Position numbers and translations under genes: made by a program. Below the pieces are notes generated by a model. It was not told where the DNA came from. It worked only from the letters and a program-made list of their open reading frames with translations, and did no database searches. Of a stretch of DNA of 64,000 bases, positions 8,975-16,669 are shown one piece after another (position 1 is the first letter of the stretch; every line of letters starts with the position of its first letter). The stretch is from HGM04593 sp045591315 (GTDB taxonomy: Bacteria; Bacteroidota; Bacteroidia; Bacteroidales; Bacteroidaceae): positions 8,348-72,347 of the forward strand of contig JAZNSN010000030.1 in assembly GCA_045591315.1 (NCBI GenBank), written 5' to 3'.

Positions 8975-10399
8975 TCACTTCGGTTCAATAACATAACTGC
9001 GATTGAGCATCTTATGATCAACGACCACTTTCACATTAAACTTTTCTGCTACATGACGGGCTATATGCTCGGCACTATAGACCGAACGGTGCTGGCCGCC
9101 GGTGCACCCGCAACATACCTGTATGTGAGTAAAACCGCGTTTCTTGTAAACATCGACCATCTTATCGACCAAAGCATAGGCATTCTCAAGAAAGGCTGAA
9201 ACATCACTCTCCTTTTCAAGGAATTCAATGACAGGGATGTCCATACCGGTGAGTTTTTTATACGGCTCATAACGTCCGGGATTATGTATGGCACGGCAAT
9301 CGAAGACAAAGCCGCCTCCATTACCCGAATTGTCGTCGGGAATACCGCGTTTATAGGAAAAGCTAATCACATCGACAGTAAGATCCTTGACATCTTCACG
9401 GACAAACAGCGGCATTTCCCTTATCGTCGATACCGCTTCAAGAATAACAGGAAAATCATCGGCAAATTCATTCAGTACTGCATGAAGCTGTTCCAAAGCA
9501 GCCGGAATAGTTTCAACAAATGCTTTCTTTCTCTCGAACAAGCCACGATAGCCATAGGTACCAAGATTCTGCAGCAAGCGGAACACTCTGAACAACGACA
9601 GTTTCTTCATGAAGAAACCCCTATCCACGCTCCTGTACTGCGAAAGAGATTGCAGGTAAGAATCGATCATAAGCTCCACAACCTCCGGAGTATATTTCGC
9701 ACGCGACTGCCCCACGAAGGAAGCCACATCATAATATATCGGGCCACGACGTCCTCCCTGAAAATCGATAAAATACGGAACACCGTTCTTGACCATCACA
9801 TTACGCGACTGGAAATCACGATAAAGGAACGTATTGCTTTCATCATCCAGAAGCATTGAGCACATTTTTACGAACTCGTCTTCGAGACGGTTTTCGTTGA
9901 ACTCAACGCCGACACCTTTCAGAAAACAGTACTTGAAGTAATTGAGGTCCCACATTACAGTACGCTCATTGAACTCACTGACAGGATAACATAACGAAAA
10001 ATCGAAATATTCAGCAACTTTAAACTGTATGTGAGGCAACTGGGACATCACTTTGCAAAGCAAAGAGACATCACTGTCGGAGAATTCGCCTCTGTCACGA
10101 GACTCCTTCATGGAGACAAACAGCGTAGAATTACCCAAATCCTCTTGCAAATAGCACATTTTGTCTTCAGAGACGGCATATACCTCCGGTGCACATACAC
10201 CGCTCTTCGCCAAAGCCTCTGAAAGAGCCACAAAAGCGCAGTTCTCCTCTACCGAGGTTCCCGCAACTGCTATCACGCTCGAATTATCCCCTGTCACCCT
10301 ATAGTACGAACGGTTCGACCCGTCTCCTGTAAGTTTCACCACAGAAAGCGGCATAGAGCCGAACCGGCTGTTATACAAATCTTTAATCTTTCCAACCAT
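8975..10399 (-). CDS. AmgK-like sugar kinase fused to a RapZ C-terminal domain
   Basis: This 474-residue protein has two domains. Residues 1 to about 310 are an aminoglycoside-phosphotransferase-fold kinase with the catalytic loop YRDFQSRNVM (193-202), the metal-binding IDFQGGRRGPIYYDVAS (211-227) and EDLGN (86-90). This pattern is closest to AmgK, which phosphorylates the anomeric carbon of MurNAc or GlcNAc in cell-wall recycling. Residues about 342-474 match the C-terminal domain of RapZ, including GCTGGQHRSV (431-440); in E. coli that domain senses glucosamine-6-phosphate. The RapZ N-terminal P-loop domain is absent. Coupling of amino-sugar kinase activity to amino-sugar sensing is inference. 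It heads an operon with the DUF4252-like gene. Confidence 0.87.
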   Translation of the reverse strand: MVGKIKDLYNSRFGSMPLSVVKLTGDGSNRSYYRVTGDNSSVIAVAGTSVEENCAFVALSEALAKSGVCAPEVYAVSEDKMCYLQEDLGNSTLFVSMKESRDRGEFSDSDVSLLCKVMSQLPHIQFKVAEYFDFSLCYPVSEFNERTVMWDLNYFKYCFLKGVGVEFNENRLEDEFVKMCSMLLDDESNTFLYRDFQSRNVMVKNGVPYFIDFQGGRRGPIYYDVASFVGQSRAKYTPEVVELMIDSYLQSLSQYRSVDRGFFMKKLSLFRVFRLLQNLGTYGYRGLFERKKAFVETIPAALEQLHAVLNEFADDFPVILEAVSTIREMPLFVREDVKDLTVDVISFSYKRGIPDDNSGNGGGFVFDCRAIHNPGRYEPYKKLTGMDIPVIEFLEKESDVSAFLENAYALVDKMVDVYKKRGFTHIQVCCGCTGGQHRSVYSAEHIARHVAEKFNVKVVVDHKMLNRSYVIEPK

Positions 10400-10706
10400 T
10401 GCTTTATATCTTTGATAAGGCTGTCAACAAACTGCGAAGTTAGCACAAGTATGCGGATTTCAAAACAATATTCATTAAATAATATATAGGCAACAAACAA
10501 ACACGAAAACCACTTCAAAAAGATACATTTTGTCCAACTTTGCAAGGATTTAACTAAAAATAACAATATAACAAACATCCAATCAATACATTTTTCATGT
10601 TTTTTCAAAAAAACGCTTACATTTCTTCATTTTTAGAAATGTATATATTATTTTTGCAGACAAAGCAATCAAAAAAGGCAATTATAGATTAAAAAACATA
10701 CATACA
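10400..10706. other. Intergenic region between divergent genes (AmgK-like/RapZ and gdhA)
   Basis: About 300 AT-rich bases without a convincing gene. They hold the gdhA promoter and presumably the minus-strand promoter of the kinase/RapZ operon, for which I could not pick a clear -7 element. Confidence 0.5.
10649..10656 (+). promoter_or_regulatory. -7 promoter element for gdhA
   Basis: TATTTTTG matches TAnnTTTG and lies 50 bases before the gdhA start. The upstream sequence is AT-rich with no obvious TTG at -33. Confidence 0.5.
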
Positions 10707-12041
10707 ATGAAAGTCGAAACCACACTAGAGAGCCTTAAGAAGAAATTCCCTAACGAGCCTGAATATTTCCAGGCTGTAGAAGAAGTATTGCACTCCATCG
10801 AGGAGGAATACAACAAGCACCCGGAATTCGAAGCGAGCAATCTCATTGAAAGGCTATGCATACCCGACCGCATATTCACATTCCGTGTAACTTGGGTCGA
10901 TGACAACGGCAAGGTACACACCAACACAGGATACCGCGTACAGCACAACAATGCCATTGGACCTTATAAAGGCGGAATACGCTTTCACCCTTCAGTAAAT
11001 GTAGGAATTCTCAAATACCTTGCCTTCGAGCAGACTTTCAAGAATTCGCTCACCACCCTTCCGATGGGCGGTGCAAAAGGCGGTTCCGACTTTGATCCGA
11101 AAGGCAAGAGCGACAACGAGGTAATGCGTTTCTGTCAGGCTTTCATAACAGAGTTATGGCGCAACATCGGCCCTGAGATGGATGTTCCCGCAGGAGATAT
11201 CGGAGTTGGCGGACGCGAAGTAGGATATATGTTCGGAATGTACAAGAAACTCACACGTGAGTTCAACGGTGTGTTCACCGGCAAAGGACTTGAATTCGGA
11301 GGTTCGCTTATACGCCCCGAAGCTACAGGATACGGCAATATCTACTTCCTGCAGGAGATGTTGGGCACACGAGGCGAGAGCATAGAGGGAAAGACATGTC
11401 TTGTCTCAGGCTCCGGCAATGTAGCACAGTACACCGTCGAGAAAGTAATTCAGCTTGGCGGCAAGGTTGTCACCATGAGCGATTCCAACGGATACATTTA
11501 TGACCCGGACGGCATTGACCGCGAAAAACTCGACTTCATCATGGAGCTTAAGAATGTACGCCGCGGACGAATCAAGGAGTACGCCGACAAGTACGGTTGC
11601 AAATATGTTGAGAATGCAAGGCCTTGGAGCGAGAAAGGCGACATAGCATTGCCTTCGGCAACACAGAACGAAATCAATGGAGAAGAAGCAAAGACACTTG
11701 TTGCAAACGGAGTCATAGCTGTATCGGAAGGCGCAAACATGCCATCTACACCTGAAGCAATACACACATTCCAGGCAGCAAGAATATTGTACGCCCCTGG
11801 CAAAGCATCTAACGCAGGAGGCGTTTCTGTTTCGGGCCTTGAAATGAGCCAGAATTCGGGCAAGCTCAACTGGAGCAGTGCAAAAGTTGACCAGATGCTG
11901 CACGAGATAATGCACAACATACACAGTGCATGCGTTAAGTACGGCACATGCGATGACGGCTACATCGACTATGTAAAGGGCGCGAACGTCGCCGGCTTCC
12001 TCAAAGTGGCAAAGGCTATGATGGCGCAAGGCATTGTATAA
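10707..12041 (+). CDS. gdhA: NADP-type glutamate dehydrogenase
   Basis: The 444-residue enzyme reductively aminates 2-oxoglutarate to glutamate and is the main low-affinity ammonium entry in Bacteroidales. It has the hexameric bacterial GDH signatures: the substrate-binding segment 'GPYKGGIRFHPSVN', the catalytic-lysine region 'LPMGGAKGGSDFDP', and a Rossmann domain with 'VSGSGNVAQYTVEK'. Length is normal. It is a single transcription unit with its own promoter and a hairpin 21 bases after the stop. Two glutamine synthetases elsewhere in the window complete the ammonium-assimilation set. Confidence 0.96.
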   Translation: MKVETTLESLKKKFPNEPEYFQAVEEVLHSIEEEYNKHPEFEASNLIERLCIPDRIFTFRVTWVDDNGKVHTNTGYRVQHNNAIGPYKGGIRFHPSVNVGILKYLAFEQTFKNSLTTLPMGGAKGGSDFDPKGKSDNEVMRFCQAFITELWRNIGPEMDVPAGDIGVGGREVGYMFGMYKKLTREFNGVFTGKGLEFGGSLIRPEATGYGNIYFLQEMLGTRGESIEGKTCLVSGSGNVAQYTVEKVIQLGGKVVTMSDSNGYIYDPDGIDREKLDFIMELKNVRRGRIKEYADKYGCKYVENARPWSEKGDIALPSATQNEINGEEAKTLVANGVIAVSEGANMPSTPEAIHTFQAARILYAPGKASNAGGVSVSGLEMSQNSGKLNWSSAKVDQMLHEIMHNIHSACVKYGTCDDGYIDYVKGANVAGFLKVAKAMMAQGIV

Positions 12042-12062
12042 AATAGAGTCAAAACATACAGG

Positions 12063-12098
12063 GCAAAAGCAAGTTTCATTATTGGGACTTGCTTTTGC
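12063..12098 (+). terminator. Hairpin after gdhA
   Basis: A perfect 12-bp inverted repeat (GCAAAAGCAAGT and its complement) with a 12-base loop follows gdhA. It lacks a strong T-tract. Its right arm contains the TTTG used as the -33 element of the next promoter. Confidence 0.6.
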
Positions 12099-12125
12099 TG
12101 TTGTATGCAATTTTGAGTATCTTCG
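12094..12125 (+). promoter_or_regulatory. Promoter for the AmpG-like transporter
   Basis: TTTG (12094-12097), a 20-bp spacer and TATCTTCG (12118-12125) form a good Bacteroidetes -33/-7 pair. It supports translation start at 12152 rather than the upstream in-frame ATG at 12089, which would precede the promoter. Confidence 0.6.
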
Positions 12126-12151
12126 CACACATAACAAAAACAACAAACAAG

Positions 12152-13420
12152 ATGCAGAAAAAAAGCACAAATGCCTGGCTATGGATTCCGACACTGTATT
12201 TCGCATCGGGACTTCCATACCACGCTATAACATCAATCTCAGACATAATGTACAAGGACATGGGCATAAGCAATACAGACATAGCCCTGTACACAAGCAT
12301 ACTGCTCATTCCCTGGACAATAAAACCATTATGGAGCCCGTTCGTAGAGATATTCGGAACACGGCGCAACTGGACTCTGCATGCACAGGTGGCACTAGCA
12401 TTATGTTTTGCCATGGTAGCCCTGGCAATACCGTCAGAGAGTTTCCTGCTGTTCACCCTCGGTGCATTCATGCTCGGTGCATTTGTCTCAGCCACACACG
12501 ACATAGCCCTAGACGGATTCTACATTCTGGGACTGACTCAAGAGAAACAATCTTTCTTCTCCGGCATACGCAACACCTTCTACAGAATTGCTACCGTATT
12601 CAGTTCGGGCATATTGGTAATGCTTGCCAACTGGCTAGGAAAGCACTTCGGGAACAATACCACTGCTTGGAGTGCAACTTTCGCAGCAACAGCGCTCATT
12701 ATGGCAATATTGTTCATATACCACAAACGCGTACTTCCAAAGCCCGAAAAAGACATCTCACTGACCTCAAACGGCATATCGGAAGTATTCAGGAGTTTTG
12801 GAGATATTATAAGGACATACTTCGCACGCCCAGGAATTATATCTTCAATTCTATTCCTGCTCCTTTTCCGTTTTCCCGAAGCACAGTTGGGAAAAATCGG
12901 CAAGCTGTTCCTAATGGACAGCACAGCTGCCGGAGGACTCGGACTTGACAAAGGCGATATCGGTTTTGTAAATGGAGTTATCGGCATTATCGGACTCATA
13001 GCAGGAGGCATTGCCGGAGGAATATGCATTTCGCGTCAGGGCCTTAGGTTCTGGCTATGGCCCATGGTCATTGCCATTTCACTCCCCGACGCCGTATATG
13101 TATATATGAGCATGGCAATACCCGACAGCCTCACAATCATAGGCTGCTGCGTATTCATCGAACAATTGGGATACGGATTCGGTTTTACAGCATACACCTT
13201 GTATATGATATATATTGCACACGGCAAGTATCCTACTGCACATTTTGCAATATCAACAGCTTTCATGTCACTGGGAGTGATGTTGCCGGGAATGATATCA
13301 GGCAAGATACAGGAGTGGCTCGGATATGAGAATTTCTTCATTTGGGTAATGGGATGCACCGCCATAACAATCCTCGTTTCGGCATTGATAAAAATAGACC
13401 CTAAATTTGGCAGAAAATAG
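12152..13420 (+). CDS. AmpG-like major facilitator transporter (amino-sugar or muropeptide uptake candidate)
   Basis: The 422-residue inner-membrane protein has about 12 hydrophobic helices. It belongs to the AmpG branch of the MFS, shown by the N-terminal 'YFASGLPYHAI' and the helix 4-5 signature 'ATHDIALDGFYI'. AmpG proteins import anhydromuropeptides; a Tannerella relative (MurT) imports MurNAc. Here it is followed, 41 bases later, by a BadF-type sugar kinase, the same kind of partner. The ATG at 12152 is chosen because the promoter lies at 12094-12125. The substrate is inferred only. Confidence 0.85.
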   Translation: MQKKSTNAWLWIPTLYFASGLPYHAITSISDIMYKDMGISNTDIALYTSILLIPWTIKPLWSPFVEIFGTRRNWTLHAQVALALCFAMVALAIPSESFLLFTLGAFMLGAFVSATHDIALDGFYILGLTQEKQSFFSGIRNTFYRIATVFSSGILVMLANWLGKHFGNNTTAWSATFAATALIMAILFIYHKRVLPKPEKDISLTSNGISEVFRSFGDIIRTYFARPGIISSILFLLLFRFPEAQLGKIGKLFLMDSTAAGGLGLDKGDIGFVNGVIGIIGLIAGGIAGGICISRQGLRFWLWPMVIAISLPDAVYVYMSMAIPDSLTIIGCCVFIEQLGYGFGFTAYTLYMIYIAHGKYPTAHFAISTAFMSLGVMLPGMISGKIQEWLGYENFFIWVMGCTAITILVSALIKIDPKFGRK

Positions 13421-13460
13421 TTTTTTAGACTATCTTTACAAAATATTTGAGTTTTAAGAG

Positions 13461-14300
13461 ATGATACTGATTGCTGACAGCGGTTCAACTAAGACAGACT
13501 GGGTCCTATGCGACCCGGAAAACATTGTTGTACGTATAAAGACACAAGGCCTGAACCCTACTATACAGAGTACAGAAGAGATACTAGCAGTCCTTAAGGA
13601 CGAGTTGGCCGGCAAGATTGAGTCCGAAGCTCCGGACAGCATATATTTCTATGGAGCCGGATGTGCCTATGAAAATGCCAACAAAAGGATGCAGGCAGCC
13701 CTTGAAACAGTCTTCAAGACTAAGGACATTTACATACACAGTGACCTTCTGGCAGCTGCACGCGCATTATGCGGCCACGAAGAAGGCATTGCATGTATCT
13801 TGGGTACAGGCTCGAACTCATGTCTTTTCGACGGCAAGAATATTATCGAAAACACTCCCTCTTTGGGATTCATTCTCGGAGATGAAGGAAGCGGTGCACA
13901 CCTAGGCCGGCAATTGGTGAGCGATTGCATCAAAAAACAATTGTCCAAAGATATCAGAGACAAGTTCTTTACAAGATACCAGATTGACAAAGCAGCCGTA
14001 CTTGAAAGAGTATATCATACACCTCTGCCTAACCGATGGCTTGCCAGCTTTACTCCGTTTCTGCACGAGAACAGGAAAGAAGCCGAGATACAGGCACTGC
14101 TGAAGCATTGCTTTACACAATTTTTCCAAAGAAACACTATGGTTTACCGCAAATCGTGGCTACCGATACATATTATAGGAGGAGTAGGCATCAACTTTGC
14201 ACAGGAAATCAAGGAGACTGCCGAGAGTTTAGGATTATCCATTGGCAATATTGTAGAAAGTCCGATGGAAGGATTAATCAGATTCCATAAAACCAATTAA
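13461..14300 (+). CDS. BadF/BadG/BcrA/BcrD-family kinase, probably amino-sugar (GlcNAc or MurNAc) kinase
   Basis: This 279-residue ASKHA-fold ATPase has phosphate-1 ADSGSTKTDW (residues 5-14), phosphate-2 'ILGTGSNSCLFDG', the 'LGDEGSGAHLGR' segment and a C-terminal adenosine loop 'HIIGGVGINFA'. In this family, bacterial MurK and eukaryotic NAGK phosphorylate the 6-hydroxyl of GlcNAc or MurNAc, and the Bacteroidales members are usually annotated as N-acetylglucosamine kinases. It follows the AmpG-like transporter and precedes the FKBP lipoprotein gene by 10 bases, suggesting one operon. No MurQ etherase lies nearby, so the product's fate is uncertain. Confidence 0.85.
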   Translation: MILIADSGSTKTDWVLCDPENIVVRIKTQGLNPTIQSTEEILAVLKDELAGKIESEAPDSIYFYGAGCAYENANKRMQAALETVFKTKDIYIHSDLLAAARALCGHEEGIACILGTGSNSCLFDGKNIIENTPSLGFILGDEGSGAHLGRQLVSDCIKKQLSKDIRDKFFTRYQIDKAAVLERVYHTPLPNRWLASFTPFLHENRKEAEIQALLKHCFTQFFQRNTMVYRKSWLPIHIIGGVGINFAQEIKETAESLGLSIGNIVESPMEGLIRFHKTN

Positions 14301-14310
14301 TTTTTAAGAT

Positions 14311-15354
14311 ATGAAAAAGAAATTTATTTTATTCGCTACCTGCGCTGCAACACTTCTTGCGGCATCATGCGGTTCAAACGACTACCTCACCGACCAGAAG
14401 AGAATAACCAAAGGAGACAGCTCAAAGCTTGATACACTCTCGTATGTTATTGGAACCAACATCGGAAACCATGTAATAAACGGCATTGTACCTCAAGTAA
14501 AAGCAGACTACAACACTCTGGTAGGTGTTATTGAGAATGCAATACTTGACCCGAATGAAGTCATTGAGGTATGCGGTGTAAAAATCTGCAAGGACAGCAT
14601 GACCGTTCTTGGCCCTAAGTATCTTGGACAGGATTTGAACACAAAGATTATTGCTGCTGCAAAAGACTCTACAGGCAACACATCTGTTTTTGCCGACGAG
14701 AACGAGAAGAAGCTCATCTCTACGCTTATCGGAGCCAACATCGGTTATGGTTTGTCTGAGAACAAGGTACCTTTGCAGACAACATGGATTATGGCGGGTA
14801 TCAACGATGTCAACAACGGCGAAAAGAAGATTGATGACAAAACAGCTGAAGCATTCATGAGAAACTACTATACAGTAGTCATCCCGAAACAGGCAAAGAA
14901 AAGAGCGCAGGAATGGTTTGCGATCATCGAAAAGAAAAGTGGCGTACAAAAGACCGAATCGGGAATTCTTTATATCATAGAGGATGCCGGCGACAGCAAC
15001 GTCAAGCCAGTAAACGACGAGGATGAAGTTAAGGTTCTATACACTGGACGCGACTGTTACGGCAATGTATTCGACTCAAACCGTTGGGACGACATGACAA
15101 AGGAGCGTCAGGAGATGGCAAAGACATACGAACCGGACAAAGCAGGAAAGGACAACCCTATTGATTTCCCTCTCAACAGAGTCATCAAGGGTTGGACAGA
15201 AGGCATGAAGCTTATCGGTAAGGGCGGCAAGATCACCCTTTGGATTCCTTCGGAACTGGCATACGGTGAAAGAGGCGCAGGCCAGTTAATCGGCCCTAAC
15301 TCAGCGCTCCGCTTCGACGTAGAACTGTTAGACGTCACACCTGCTGCTAAGTAA
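14311..15354 (+). CDS. FKBP-type peptidyl-prolyl isomerase lipoprotein
   Basis: The 347-residue protein begins with a lipoprotein signal (LLAASCGS), so it should be anchored in the envelope. The N-terminal two-thirds (about residues 30-210) form a helical dimerisation-type domain with two repeats of 'LSYVIGTNIGNHV'-like sequence. The C-terminal domain (about 235-345) is FKBP: 'VKVLYTGRDCYGNVFDS', 'VIKGWTEGMKLIGKGGK' and 'LAYGERGAGQLIGPNSALRFDVELLDV'. Such proteins fold exported proteins. It is 10 bases from the kinase gene and ends at a bidirectional terminator. Confidence 0.92.
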   Translation: MKKKFILFATCAATLLAASCGSNDYLTDQKRITKGDSSKLDTLSYVIGTNIGNHVINGIVPQVKADYNTLVGVIENAILDPNEVIEVCGVKICKDSMTVLGPKYLGQDLNTKIIAAAKDSTGNTSVFADENEKKLISTLIGANIGYGLSENKVPLQTTWIMAGINDVNNGEKKIDDKTAEAFMRNYYTVVIPKQAKKRAQEWFAIIEKKSGVQKTESGILYIIEDAGDSNVKPVNDEDEVKVLYTGRDCYGNVFDSNRWDDMTKERQEMAKTYEPDKAGKDNPIDFPLNRVIKGWTEGMKLIGKGGKITLWIPSELAYGERGAGQLIGPNSALRFDVELLDVTPAAK

Positions 15355-15363
15355 TTGCACCTG

Positions 15364-15422
15364 TAACAGTATAAAAAAATAAGAATGCGACAGAGCCGCA
15401 TTCTTATTTTTTTATACTGTTA
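15364..15422. terminator. Bidirectional terminator with a 26-bp perfect stem
   Basis: Two perfectly complementary 26-base arms (starting TAACAGTATAAAAAAATAAG) flank a seven-base loop, with A- and T-tracts inside the arms. It serves the convergent FKBP and NahK-like genes. Confidence 0.85.
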
Positions 15423-15430
15423 TGCAGTAA

Positions 15431-16504
15431 TCACTTCATCACCTCTGCGATGAAAGCCTGCATCTCCGGCTGATGAGCCTCAACGCTCTGCAACAGCTTG
15501 AACTGCGCCTTTGAACGTACAAGGTTATGCTCAGGATACTGTATCTTGTAGTATGTATCACCGTTAATGTAATCGGCCAGGAAACGTACTGTCTGCATAT
15601 ATGGGAACAGAGCTGCTGCGTATGGCAGGTTCTCAACCTCAAGAGGAGTGATGAACGATGCAGCAGACTTCAAGTAACCCTTTGTGAATGACTTGAAGAT
15701 TTCCATATTGAAGTTCACATTGTCAAGGTCCTTGTCATCCTCCTTGCCGGTGTTTGCAGCAGAGCGCAAGTAATCGCCGAAATCGGAGAATATGAAGTTA
15801 GGCATCACGGTATCGAGGTCAATAACGCAAAGCACATTATCCTGCTGGTCGAAAAGGATGTTGTCAACCTTTGTATCGCAGTGACAGATACGCTTCGGCA
15901 ACTTGCCCTCACGGTGCAGACGCTCGCCCTTGCACATCTCCTCGGCACGCTTCTCAAGCTCGTCAACAAGCCACTGTACCTCTGCAAGACGGCCGGCCTT
16001 GTTCTCAGCAACAGCCTCACGCAACTGACGGAGACGGAACTCCATGTTGTGGAAATCCTTGATTGTCTCGCCGAGCTCGGCTGGAATATCGGCCAGCATA
16101 GCCTGGAAGTTACCGAATGTCTCGCCAACGATATAAGAGGTCTCTGGAGTCACCGCAGTCATAGACTTTGTATCGGGGATGAACTCCATTACACGCCAAT
16201 ACTTCTCACCGTCGAAATAGTAGTACTTTCCATCCTTTGCAGGAACGAACTTAAGCACCTTGCGTGCAATGTCATCTGTACCGGCAGCAACCAGCTTGCC
16301 ATGAATATGCTCCGTAACAGCAACGATATTGTTCATAAGCATATCCACATCGGGGAAGATAGCGTTGTTCACATGCTGGAGAACATAGTCGGGAGCATCG
16401 CCCTCTGTCTTCACGCGATATGTAGTGTTGATAAGACCGTTGCCCAAAGGAGCCACTTCAACAACATTGCCTTGAATGTTGAACTGAGAAACAATTGTGT
16501 TCAT
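15431..16504 (-). CDS. Aminoglycoside-phosphotransferase-fold sugar kinase, N-acetylhexosamine 1-kinase (NahK)-like
   Basis: The 357-residue cytosolic kinase carries 'RICHCDTKVDNILFD' (catalytic Asp and metal-binding Asn) and 'CVIDLDTVMPNFIFSDFGDYLR'. This combination is shared with bifidobacterial NahK, which makes GlcNAc-1-P or GalNAc-1-P in salvage of mucin and milk sugars; the length also agrees. It is monocistronic with its own promoter. The sugar specificity is inferred from family resemblance and from nearby glycan-degrading genes; homoserine or choline kinase-like roles are less likely. Confidence 0.8.
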   Translation of the reverse strand: MNTIVSQFNIQGNVVEVAPLGNGLINTTYRVKTEGDAPDYVLQHVNNAIFPDVDMLMNNIVAVTEHIHGKLVAAGTDDIARKVLKFVPAKDGKYYYFDGEKYWRVMEFIPDTKSMTAVTPETSYIVGETFGNFQAMLADIPAELGETIKDFHNMEFRLRQLREAVAENKAGRLAEVQWLVDELEKRAEEMCKGERLHREGKLPKRICHCDTKVDNILFDQQDNVLCVIDLDTVMPNFIFSDFGDYLRSAANTGKEDDKDLDNVNFNMEIFKSFTKGYLKSAASFITPLEVENLPYAAALFPYMQTVRFLADYINGDTYYKIQYPEHNLVRSKAQFKLLQSVEAHQPEMQAFIAEVMK

Positions 16505-16563
16505 TGGAGTAATATTTTAAAGGTTAGTATTTTCTTTCGTGACGCATAAACCTACGCCAAAGG

Positions 16564-16595
16564 CAAATTTATACAAAGAAAAGAGCATTGCAAAA
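16564..16595 (-). promoter_or_regulatory. Promoter for the NahK-like kinase
   Basis: On the minus strand TTTTG (16595-16591), a 19-bp spacer and TAAATTTG (16571-16564) form a good -33/-7 pair, 60 bases before the ATG. Confidence 0.6.
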
Positions 16596-16617
16596 TTAAA
16601 AGAGAATTTTACGCAAA

Positions 16618-16649
16618 AAAATATCGGCAACAGCTGTTGCCGATATTTT
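16618..16649 (-). terminator. Palindromic terminator after the GEVED-type secreted protein
   Basis: A perfect 32-base palindrome centred on CAGCTG lies 21 bases past the stop codon at 16670. Its arms begin and end in A- and T-runs. Confidence 0.75.
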
Positions 16650-16669
16650 ATACAAAGAAATTCACCGTG

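Noticed and set aside
10336..10608. 90-codon minus-strand frame upstream of the AmgK-like/RapZ gene
   Set aside because: It overlaps the start of that gene in another frame, is rich in Cys, Phe and Trp from AT-rich DNA, and resembles no protein.
11406..12218. 270-codon minus-strand frame across gdhA
   Set aside because: Antisense to gdhA; long only because of codon bias on the coding strand.
15364..15422. Site-specific inversion site from the 26-bp perfect inverted repeat
   Set aside because: It sits between two convergent stop codons, contains A/T-tracts and has only a seven-base loop, so a bidirectional terminator explains it fully.
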